Below, piece after piece: positions 57,006-64,000 of a stretch of DNA of 64,000 nt. Every line of letters begins with the position of its first letter. Position 1 is the stretch's first letter. Location: assembly GCF_905220975.1 (NCBI RefSeq), contig NZ_CAJNBK010000001.1, forward strand, positions 248,001 through 312,000, written 5' to 3'. The notes below the pieces were generated by a model that saw only the letters and a list, made by a program, of their open reading frames with translations, was not told where the DNA came from and did no database searches. Both the position numbers and the translations under genes were made by a program. Source of the stretch: Paraburkholderia haematera (lineage in GTDB: Bacteria > Pseudomonadota > Gammaproteobacteria > Burkholderiales > Burkholderiaceae).

Positions 57006-57278
57006 ACAGTGTCCCTCAGTAGAACAGGCCTGGTCAGTTCCTGTGGAGTTCGCTATGTGTGCTGCGCCGTCTCTAGGGATACCGCGGCTGGACGGTGTGC
57101 AAGAGAATGTACTGTCTGACGAATTTAGTCAACGACTCGGAAGACGCAGGAGGCAGGCGACGCGCCGCATCAAATCGTGCGCGGGAAGTAGCGCTGCGCG
57201 GGACAAACGCCGCACAGCGCTCAGGGTAATGCCAATCAAAAACCACCTGCAAACCATGCCGGCACGCAGCCGCAAGTC

Positions 57279-58625
57279 TTACCCAGGCGTGCCTTCCATG
57301 CGCAGCTTCGAGCGTTGTGGATCGATCAAGGCGAAACCCGCTGCGCCGACGATCAACAGCAGCGTGCCGGTCACAGCGAAGCCGATTTCATAGCCACCCA
57401 CGTCGCCTGTTGCGCCAAGCAGCTTGCCCATCGCGACGGGTCCGATCAGACCGGCGGTCGTGACGATCGAGTTGGTGACCGCGAGCAGGGCCCCGCGCCG
57501 CGCCGCCGGCGCGACTTCGGCGACCAGCATCGGACCGAAGGTGAAAGTCTGGATCGCCAACGCGCTGGCGAGCCCCATCAGGGCGATCTTGACGAACGGC
57601 GGCATGCCCAACAACAGTGAGCAGTACGCAAACCCGCTCACCACGCATGCCGCGCTGATCAGTCTGCCGCGCGCTACCTTGGACGGCACGCCGCGCTTGA
57701 GCATGCGATGCGAAACCATCGCGAGCGCGATGCCGAGCGGGATTTGCGCCGCGACTTGCAGCGCGAACAGCCAACCGGCCTGGGTCGCGGCAAAACCGAG
57801 GCCGAGCCTGAAATACGCGGGCACCCAGGTGAAGCCGATCGCGATCACCGCATAGCCGACAAAGCATTGCAGCATCACGCCGATGACCGTGCGATCGCTC
57901 AGCATGCGCCGAAAGCGCAGCGACGCTGCACGCGGACCGGCCGCCGCGACGGCAAACGCAGGTGATGGGTTGTGCTGACGATTGCCCGTCTTGCCCAGGC
58001 ACAGCCACAAGACAGTCCAGCCGATGCCGACCGCGCCGAGCGTGAGAAACGTCGCGTGCCAGTGCCATTGCTGCGAGATATAGGTGAGCAACGGTCCCGC
58101 GATGATCACGCCGGCCGTCCCCCCTTGTTGAACGATGGCGGTGGGAAGATTACGCTCGTGGTCATCGAACCAGGTGTAAACCACATGCAGCGCCAGTGGC
58201 GAGGCCGGCCCTTCACCCGCTCCAAGCAGGACCCGGCATAACAGCAACACGGCAAAGCTGGTCGGCCATGCGAGCGGCAACTGGGCGATCGCCCAGATCA
58301 GCGCAAGCGCGGCGAGCAGCCATTTCATATTGACGCGGTCGGCGATCAGGCCGACGGCAATGCCCGAGATCGAGAACAACACAAAAAACGCGCTGCCGAC
58401 AAGGCCGAACTGACCGTGCGTCAATTGCATGTCATGCATCAGCGGGATCGCGACCAGACCGAGCACGGCCTTGTCGGCGAAGTTGATCAGCATGAACAGG
58501 AACAGCGAGGCAACAACGATCCAGCGGCGGCCCTGCGCAGCCTCGCGCGCGTGGGCGGTCTGGATCGACGCCGTGTCGGCGGCAAGCGCCGTGCAGCGCT
58601 CCGTGCTGCTGAGGATGGTGGGCAA
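57279..58625 (-). CDS. MFS transporter of the anion:cation symporter (ACS) type
   Basis: The 448-residue protein has about 12 transmembrane helices, with the ACS-like start VASLFLFMLINFADKAVLGLVAIPLM and the cytoplasmic motif GLIADRVNMKW. RVLLGAGEGPASPLALHVVYTWF marks the loop after helix 4. Such proteins import organic anions such as sugar acids or aromatic acids. TTG at 58625 is used as start because GGAGAC lies 4 nt before it (minus strand); no ATG fits the N-terminus. It is divergent from a LysR gene with a 102-bp gap. Confidence 0.85.
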   Translation of the reverse strand: MPTILSSTERCTALAADTASIQTAHAREAAQGRRWIVVASLFLFMLINFADKAVLGLVAIPLMHDMQLTHGQFGLVGSAFFVLFSISGIAVGLIADRVNMKWLLAALALIWAIAQLPLAWPTSFAVLLLCRVLLGAGEGPASPLALHVVYTWFDDHERNLPTAIVQQGGTAGVIIAGPLLTYISQQWHWHATFLTLGAVGIGWTVLWLCLGKTGNRQHNPSPAFAVAAAGPRAASLRFRRMLSDRTVIGVMLQCFVGYAVIAIGFTWVPAYFRLGLGFAATQAGWLFALQVAAQIPLGIALAMVSHRMLKRGVPSKVARGRLISAACVVSGFAYCSLLLGMPPFVKIALMGLASALAIQTFTFGPMLVAEVAPAARRGALLAVTNSIVTTAGLIGPVAMGKLLGATGDVGGYEIGFAVTGTLLLIVGAAGFALIDPQRSKLRMEGTPG

Positions 58626-58727
58626 AGCGTGTCTCCAATTCTGGCGCGGGGCGCTGGGTTTTCGCCCATTTGAGGTGGTATAAGTGAATTGTTCAAGTGC
58701 ATTCTCTTTATCGGGAGCCTGCAAACT

Positions 58728-59684
58728 ATGCATGAGGTCAATTCCCGCCGTCTTACCCATCTGATCGCGCTCGCCGAGGAAGGCAGTTTTGCACGCGCCG
58801 CGGAGCGGGTTCATCTGAGCCAGCCGGCGTTGAGCCGCAGCATTCAGGCGTTGGAAGAGGAAGTCGGCATGAAGCTGTTCGACCGCGCCGCACGCGGTGT
58901 CGCGATGACGGCGGCCGGGCGGTTGCTGGTGGAGCGCGCCCGGCGCGTGCTGTTCGAAACGCGCTGCCTGTTCCGCGACGTCGAATTGCTGAAGGCCCAC
59001 GAACTCGGCGAGGTGCGCATCGGCCTCGGGCCCTATGCGGCCGTCGTGCTGTTGCCGGACCTGCTGGTGGAGTTCGCGCGACGCTTTCCGAAGATCAAGG
59101 TGTCGATCGAGCTCGGTGAAGGCGATGCGCTGCTCGGCAAGCTGCGCGCCGAACAGATCGACTTTCTCGTCACCGACCGCCGCGTGCCGCCCGTGACGCC
59201 CGACGTCACGATGCAGCGCCTGCCGCGTCACGAGGGCGGCTGGTTCGCGCGGCCGGACCATCCCCTGTTTGCGCGCGACACGGTGCCGCTCGCGGCGTTG
59301 CGCGAGTTTCCGCTGGTCTCCGTGACCTTGCCCGCATTCATGAAGGACGCCCTGCATCGCCTGCTCAAGTACCGCGCCCACGAGCAGATTCCGTTGCAGA
59401 TCGAATGCAACGACGTGGCCGTGCTGAAGGACGTCGTTGCGCGGACCGATGCCGTTCTGTTCGCCACGGCGTCCGCGGTGCGGCGCGATCTCGAGATGCG
59501 GCGCCTCGCGCGCATCCCGCTCGCCAATCCGCCGCGTCTCGCGCTGGAATTCGCGCTGGTGTATCTGGCCGAGCGCACGCTTTCGCCCGCCGCGTATTCC
59601 GCCTTGGGACTCGCCGAACAGCTGATGGAAGACGCCAACCGTGCCGCTCAGGGCCTGCTGCACCTGGACGCACTGGCGACATGA
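58728..59684 (+). CDS. LysR-family regulator of the divergent MFS gene
   Basis: The 318-residue protein has a standard LysR helix-turn-helix (HEVNSRRLTHLIALAEEGSFARAAERVHLSQPALSRSIQALEE, about residues 2-45). A two-lobe effector-binding domain follows. It is divergent from the MFS transporter and probably controls it. A short dyad, TGAATTGTTCA (58685-58695), lies in the gap. The ATG at 58728 gives the usual family start; the frame runs further upstream to 58689 without an SD. Confidence 0.9.
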   Translation: MHEVNSRRLTHLIALAEEGSFARAAERVHLSQPALSRSIQALEEEVGMKLFDRAARGVAMTAAGRLLVERARRVLFETRCLFRDVELLKAHELGEVRIGLGPYAAVVLLPDLLVEFARRFPKIKVSIELGEGDALLGKLRAEQIDFLVTDRRVPPVTPDVTMQRLPRHEGGWFARPDHPLFARDTVPLAALREFPLVSVTLPAFMKDALHRLLKYRAHEQIPLQIECNDVAVLKDVVARTDAVLFATASAVRRDLEMRRLARIPLANPPRLALEFALVYLAERTLSPAAYSALGLAEQLMEDANRAAQGLLHLDALAT

Positions 59685-59747
59685 ATGGGCCGCTGAACGG
59701 CGGCCGGAGGATCGCATGACCGGCCCCCGTGATTACCCTGGATGCGG

Positions 59748-59776
59748 TTGACACAGCGGTCCCAATCGCGGACGAT
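59748..59776 (+). promoter_or_regulatory. Promoter of the TetR gene with a perfect -35 box
   Basis: TTGACA (59748-59753) and GACGAT (59771-59776) are 17 bp apart. The operator-like dyad at 59778-59793 starts 2 bp after the -10, so a bound repressor would block the start site. Confidence 0.6.
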
Positions 59777-59777
59777 T

Positions 59778-59793
59778 CGGAATCCAGATTCCG
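59778..59793. promoter_or_regulatory. Putative TetR operator, copy 1 (CGGAATC-CA-GATTCCG)
   Basis: This perfect 16-bp dyad, of the form CGGAAT-N4-ATTCCG, lies in the TetR promoter. The same dyad occurs at 60554-60569, after the TetR gene and before the alkylsulfatase-like gene. That supports it as the binding site of the regulator encoded at 59847. Confidence 0.7.
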
Positions 59794-59846
59794 GTTTGCC
59801 GTGAGTCTTTCTTTTCTCAAAGCAGCGAACCGAGGCAGAACACCGC

Positions 59847-60536
59847 ATGACGACGACTTCACCACGCAGCCGCGAAACGCAGCCCAGCAGCATCGCGGCG
59901 CCGCGTCAGACCCGCAGCCAGCAGGGGCTCGTGCGCATGCTGCAAGCCGGGCGCGAGCTGATCGAAGCGAGCGGCAATCTCGACGATCTGTCGATCAACG
60001 ACATCGTCGAGCGCGCGGGTACGTCGATCGGCGCGTTCTATCGGCGCTTTGACAACAAGGACAGCTTCTTCGAAGTCGTCCAGGAAGCGGCGATGCAAGA
60101 GGGGCTCGAGCATGTGCGCGAGACCGTCGAGCGTGACCCGGCCTGGCGTTCGAACGACGCGGGCACGCTTGCCGATGCAGTCATTTCGTTTTACGTCGTG
60201 ACGTTCCGGCGCAATCGCGGGCTGTATCACGCGTCCTTGCTACAGGCATCGCAGCGCAAAGCCAGCTGGGACGCCGTGAAGTCGACCAATCATGAGGTGC
60301 TGGCCATGATCGTGCCGCGTCTTGTCAGCGCGTTGGCACTGTCGCGCGGCATCAAGGCCGGTCACGACGCTACTCAGGCGCTCGAATTTGAAGTGCACGC
60401 CACTTTGCAACTGATTCTCGGTATGCTGGTCAACAGCGTGCTGAACGACCCCGGTCCTTTGTCGCTCTCCAGCAGGCAACTGCGTTCGTGGCTGCAAATC
60501 CGGCTGCGACGTTGTCTCGGTTTGCCGGACCGCTGA
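59847..60536 (+). CDS. TetR-family regulator of the alkylsulfatase/acyl-CoA ligase unit
   Basis: The 229-residue protein has a Ser/Thr-rich N-terminal extension of about 20 residues, then the TetR helix-turn-helix (LDDLSINDIVERAGTSIGAFYRRFDNKDSFF, about residues 44-74). A helical ligand domain follows. It precedes the alkylsulfatase-like gene by 110 bp. The shared dyads at 59778 and 60554 point to autoregulation and control of the genes that follow. Ligand unknown; a fatty alcohol, acid or acyl-CoA would fit the context. Confidence 0.9.
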   Translation: MTTTSPRSRETQPSSIAAPRQTRSQQGLVRMLQAGRELIEASGNLDDLSINDIVERAGTSIGAFYRRFDNKDSFFEVVQEAAMQEGLEHVRETVERDPAWRSNDAGTLADAVISFYVVTFRRNRGLYHASLLQASQRKASWDAVKSTNHEVLAMIVPRLVSALALSRGIKAGHDATQALEFEVHATLQLILGMLVNSVLNDPGPLSLSSRQLRSWLQIRLRRCLGLPDR

Positions 60537-60553
60537 TTTTTTTATCCAAAAAC

Positions 60554-60569
60554 CGGAATAAGAATTCCG
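60554..60569. promoter_or_regulatory. Putative TetR operator, copy 2 (CGGAAT-AAGA-ATTCCG)
   Basis: This CGGAAT-N4-ATTCCG dyad lies between the TetR stop and the alkylsulfatase start. Arm sequence and 4-base spacing match the copy at 59778-59793. Confidence 0.65.
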
Positions 60570-60645
60570 ATTCCATTCATAGAAGACCTATCCAGGCATC
60601 GCGCGATTTCCCTTGCGCGCAGCCGAATATTCAAGGAGACATCGC

Positions 60646-62466
60646 ATGAGCTCATGTTGCCCAGAACGGGTCCGTAATCCTGCCTTCGACGCGCCGCATA
60701 TCGGCGAACCGCTCGATGTCGCGTTCGATGCCGGTGTGAATCTCGCCTTCGCCATCGCCGCGCCGACGGTGCCGCCGCGCCTCACCGAACACTCGCGGCG
60801 CATGGCGCAGCGTATCTATCGCGTCGCGGAGCGCGTGTATTGCGCGGTCGGCTATGCGATCGCGAACATCATCTTCGTGGTGGGCGATGACGGCGTCGTG
60901 GTCATCGACGCGACCGAAGCGGTGTCCGCTGCGAAACGCATCTATGAGGACTTCTGTGCGATCGATCCGCGGCACGCCGCGCTGCCCGTCAAGGCCGTGG
61001 TCTACACGCACAACCACACGGACCATACCGGCGGCGTGCGTGCCTTCGTCGACGAAGCCGCGCTCGAGGCGGGCAGCGTCGAGATCATCGCGCATCGCTC
61101 CTTGATGGACACCGTGATCAACAACGCGAACCTCGTGGCGCCGATTCTCGCCACGCGTTCGGCGTACAGCTTCGGCACGCTGCTGCCGCCCGGTGCGACC
61201 GGCAAAGTCAACGCGGGTATCGGGCCGGTGCTGATCGCCGAGCCGGCGAGCTTCTTCGCGCCGACTCGCGTGTTCGACGACAAGCTCGACATCGTGCTGG
61301 CGGGCGTACGTTTCGAGTTCCGCTACGCGCCCTCGGAAGCCGACGACGAAATCGTCATGTGGCTGCCCGAACTCGGCGTGCTGCTCTCGGCAGAAGTGAT
61401 CCAGGGCGAATGCCTCGCGAACGTGCATACGCTACGCGGCACGCGCTACCGCGACCCGGTGCGCTGGTATCAGACGATCGACATGATGCGCGGCTTCAAC
61501 GCGGTGCACATGGTGCCGGCGCATGGCCGTCCGGTATCGGGTGCCCAGTATGTCGCCGAAGTGCTGTGCGTGTATCGCGACGCGATTCAGTTCATCCACG
61601 ACCAGACCATCCGCCACATGAACTTCGGGCTGAGCCCGGACGAACTCGCTGAGGCGATTCCCGCGCTGCCCCCGCATCTCGCGGAGCATGCGTGGCTCGG
61701 CGAGTACTACGGCACGGTCAAGCATTCGGTGCGACAGGTGTATAGCGGCCAACTCGGCTGGTTCGATGGCGATCCGGCCTCGCTCGATCCGCTGCCGCGC
61801 GTTGAACGTTCAGAGCGTATGGTGAAGATGATGGGCGGCGCGGAAGCGGTGCGCGCCGCGGCGCTCGTCGCGTTGGACGATTCGGACTGGCGCTGGGCCG
61901 CGGAGCTGGCCACGCTGCTGGTGCGCCGCGATAAAACCGACGCCGACGCGCGCAATATCAAGGCGAGCGCATTGCGCGAGTTGGGCTACCGCACGGTGAA
62001 CACCAACTGGCGCAACTGGTATCTGAGCGCGGCGCGCGAACTCGAGCACGCCTACGAGGAACTGCCGTTTGGGGGCAGCGCCAGTCTCGCCTCGGTGGAT
62101 GTGTTGCGCGCCCAGCCGTTGCGCAATGTGTTCCAGCGCTTCAGCGTGAACGTCGATCCGGAACGCTGCGCCGATGTGCAGATGACGCTCGTATTCCGCG
62201 TGACGGATCGCAATGAAACCCATGCGCTCGAATTGCGGCGTGGCGTGTTGCAGATTCACGAGCGGACACCTTCGGCGATCGACGTTCAACTCGCGCTGGA
62301 AACCAGCACCCTGTACGGCATACTGCGCGACATGGCGACGCAGTTGCCGAAGTGCCTGGAGAGCGGCACAGTCATGCTGGAGCGCGGCACGGCTGAGCAG
62401 TTGCGTAGATTCTTCGATTGCTTCGACCGGCCTGCGCGGCGTATGCCCGCACTGACTGGTCGATAG
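60646..62466 (+). CDS. Metallo-beta-lactamase-fold alkylsulfatase-like hydrolase
   Basis: The 606-residue protein resembles SDS-hydrolase-type alkylsulfatases. The metal site THNHTDHTGG (H-x-H-x-D-H, about residue 125), an acidic metal-ligand region LLSAEVIQGE and a further His in MVPAHGRPVSG sit in the MBL domain (about 55-340). An all-helical dimerisation domain (about 340-470) and an SCP2-like C-terminal domain (about 490-606) follow. Known members hydrolyse alkyl sulfate esters to alcohol and sulfate. No signal peptide is seen, so it is probably cytoplasmic, unlike secreted SdsA1. SD AAGGAG (60633-60638) is well placed. The substrate is inferred from fold and neighbours only. Confidence 0.8.
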   Translation: MSSCCPERVRNPAFDAPHIGEPLDVAFDAGVNLAFAIAAPTVPPRLTEHSRRMAQRIYRVAERVYCAVGYAIANIIFVVGDDGVVVIDATEAVSAAKRIYEDFCAIDPRHAALPVKAVVYTHNHTDHTGGVRAFVDEAALEAGSVEIIAHRSLMDTVINNANLVAPILATRSAYSFGTLLPPGATGKVNAGIGPVLIAEPASFFAPTRVFDDKLDIVLAGVRFEFRYAPSEADDEIVMWLPELGVLLSAEVIQGECLANVHTLRGTRYRDPVRWYQTIDMMRGFNAVHMVPAHGRPVSGAQYVAEVLCVYRDAIQFIHDQTIRHMNFGLSPDELAEAIPALPPHLAEHAWLGEYYGTVKHSVRQVYSGQLGWFDGDPASLDPLPRVERSERMVKMMGGAEAVRAAALVALDDSDWRWAAELATLLVRRDKTDADARNIKASALRELGYRTVNTNWRNWYLSAARELEHAYEELPFGGSASLASVDVLRAQPLRNVFQRFSVNVDPERCADVQMTLVFRVTDRNETHALELRRGVLQIHERTPSAIDVQLALETSTLYGILRDMATQLPKCLESGTVMLERGTAEQLRRFFDCFDRPARRMPALTGR

Positions 62467-62549
62467 AAGCAGCGCGGCTCGCATCGGCGCGCCGGCGCGG
62501 CGGCACATCGTGCATTGGCGCATCGCGATGCGAAACCCAAGGAGGAGAC

Positions 62550-64000
62550 ATGGAAAAAATCTGGTTGAAGTCCTATCCGCCGGGCGTACCGGCGGAGATC
62601 GACGCCACGCGGTTCAGCTCTGTCGGCGATTTGCTGGAGCGGAGTTTTCAGACGCACACCGCCGAGCGCGCGTTCGTCTGCATGGGCCGCGAATTGACCT
62701 ACGGCGAGCTCGATGCGAAGTCGCGCGACCTTGCCGCGTGGTTTCAATCGGTAGGTCTTGCGCGCGGTGCGCGAATTGCCGTGATGCTGCCGAATGTGTT
62801 GCAGTATCCGGTGGTCATGGCGGCGATCCTGCGTGCCGGTTACGTGGTGGTGAACGTCAATCCGATGTATACACCGCGAGAGCTCGAGCATCAGTTGAAC
62901 GACAGCGGCGCAGAAGCGATCGTGCTGTTTGAACCGTTCGCGAAGACGCTCGAGGCTGTGCAGGCGCGCACGTCGATCAGGCATGTCGTGTTGACCTCGA
63001 TCGGCGAGATGCTCGGTGCCGGAAGTCCTGAGATTGCGGACAACGTGCCGCCAACTGCGTGCATTGCGTTTAACGATGCAATCGCGCGTGGTTCGGACGC
63101 AGGCTTCACACCCGTCGCGCTCACGCAAAACGACGTGGCGGTGCTGCAATACACCGGTGGTACCACCGGTGTCTCGAAGGGCGCGACCCTGCTGCACGGC
63201 AATCTGATTGCCAACGTCCTGCAATCGGAGTTGTGGCGCGAACCGGTTTATCGTGGGCGCACCGACATCAAGCAGTACATCACGGTTGTCGCGCTGCCGC
63301 TGTATCACATCTTCGGGTTGACGGTCTGCGGCTTGCTGACGATGCGTTGCGGCGGCCTGGGCATCCTGATTCCGAATCCGCGCGATCTGCCGGGACTGAT
63401 CAAAACCTTGCAAGGCTACGCGATCAACTCGTTCCCTGGCGTGAACACCATGTACAACGCGCTGCTGAACGAACCCGACTTCAAAACGCTCGACTTTTCG
63501 AAGCTGGTGCAATCGAACGGCGGCGGCATGGCGGTGCAGCAGGCCGTCGCGCAACGCTGGCAAGCACTGACCGGCGTGCCGATTGTCGAAGGTTATGGGC
63601 TCTCGGAAACCTCGCCGTGCGCCACTACCAATCTGCCGACATCCACCGTGTTCACCGGGACGGTCGGCTTGCCGCTACCGTCCACGGATATCTCGATTCG
63701 CGACGATGCTGGCCGCGAAGTGCCGCCCGGCGAACGCGGCGAAATCTGCATTCGCGGACCGCAGGTGATGGCCGGCTACTGGAACCGTCCCGATGAAACC
63801 GCGCAGGTGATGACGCCGGACGGCTTCTTCAAATCCGGCGACATTGGTGTGATGACGGAAGAAGGCTTCGTGAAGATCGTCGATCGCAAGAAAGACATGA
63901 TTCTGGTTTCGGGCTTCAACGTCTACCCGAACGAAATCGAGGACGTGGTCGCGAAGCATCCGGGCGTGTTCGAAGTGGTGGCGCTCGGCGTGCCGGATGC
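62550..64000 (+). CDS. Acyl-CoA synthetase (AMP-forming), truncated by window end
   Basis: The open frame from ATG 62550 (after GGAGGAG, 62541-62547) runs off the window, giving at least 483 residues of an expected 550 or so. It has the ANL signatures YTGGTTGVSKGATL (near 209), the core EGYGLSETSP (near 348) and the hinge region SGDIGVMTEEGFVKIVDRKKDMI (near 430-452). These are features of long-chain fatty-acid-CoA ligases. It follows the alkylsulfatase-like gene by 83 bp, so the pair may release and activate an acid derived from the same ester. Chain length is unknown. Confidence 0.9.
   Translation, partial: MEKIWLKSYPPGVPAEIDATRFSSVGDLLERSFQTHTAERAFVCMGRELTYGELDAKSRDLAAWFQSVGLARGARIAVMLPNVLQYPVVMAAILRAGYVVVNVNPMYTPRELEHQLNDSGAEAIVLFEPFAKTLEAVQARTSIRHVVLTSIGEMLGAGSPEIADNVPPTACIAFNDAIARGSDAGFTPVALTQNDVAVLQYTGGTTGVSKGATLLHGNLIANVLQSELWREPVYRGRTDIKQYITVVALPLYHIFGLTVCGLLTMRCGGLGILIPNPRDLPGLIKTLQGYAINSFPGVNTMYNALLNEPDFKTLDFSKLVQSNGGGMAVQQAVAQRWQALTGVPIVEGYGLSETSPCATTNLPTSTVFTGTVGLPLPSTDISIRDDAGREVPPGERGEICIRGPQVMAGYWNRPDETAQVMTPDGFFKSGDIGVMTEEGFVKIVDRKKDMILVSGFNVYPNEIEDVVAKHPGVFEVVALGVPD

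Noticed and set aside
58626..59717. N-terminal extension of the MFS gene (open frame to 59717, minus strand)
   Set aside because: The extra 360 or so codons are antisense to the LysR gene and not membrane-like. The TTG at 58625 with an SD is a better start.

Overview
The window is a GC-rich (roughly 60-68% in ordinary genes) chromosomal segment of a Burkholderiales bacterium, most probably Paraburkholderia. Three things point there: the conserved gene order ilvA / FAD oxidoreductase / HIT / DUF971 / ubiE / Tim44-like / ubiJ / ubiB / TPMT-like / fmdB / DUF502 / aspS / nudB / clsB; the block murU-amgK <-> lptD-surA-pdxA-rsmA; and porin, DUF4148 and repeat families typical of that genus. No rRNA, tRNA, CRISPR array or complete insertion sequence was recognised.

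Layout. 1-716: tail of a D-aminoacylase-like amidohydrolase and a RidA protein. 717-1739: gene-free, built around a large imperfect inverted repeat. 1740-5010 (minus strand): queF, a 5'-nucleotidase and ilvA. 5537-20600 (plus strand): a long housekeeping run with a 1364-residue FAD/Fe-S oxidoreductase, ubiquinone genes (ubiE, ubiJ, ubiB), aspS, nudB and clsB. 20828-28030: a TetR regulator followed by a fatty-acid beta-oxidation set (acyl-CoA dehydrogenase, HAD/ECH fusion, thiolase, enoyl-CoA hydratase/isomerase). 28059-29533: fdhD and a NarM-like nitrate-reductase-associated protein. 29699-38539: a c-di-GMP GGDEF/EAL protein, a broken LysR gene, a serine hydrolase with an MFS exporter, a GST with a divergent LysR, and a small secreted DUF4148-like protein. 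38675-39070: a YciA-type thioesterase.

The most unusual gene is at 39559-41397. It is an AT-richer, isolated 612-residue protein whose C-terminal half carries the LSGC motif and the exact Cys-to-His spacing of the CNF-family glutamine deamidases, which makes it a candidate host-directed toxin or effector. After it come an Atm1-type ABC exporter, the peptidoglycan-recycling pair murU/amgK (minus strand), and the outer-membrane and rRNA maturation operon lptD-surA-pdxA-rsmA. A DMT exporter, a porin and an autotransporter with a hexanucleotide-encoded Pro-Thr linker follow.

The right end (57279-64000) holds an MFS transporter with a divergent LysR, then a TetR gene, a metallo-beta-lactamase-fold alkylsulfatase-like enzyme and an acyl-CoA ligase cut by the window edge. 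The sequence CGGAAT-N4-ATTCCG occurs both in the TetR promoter and upstream of the alkylsulfatase gene. This suggests one regulator controlling a catabolic unit that releases a fatty alcohol or acid from a sulfate ester and activates the acid.
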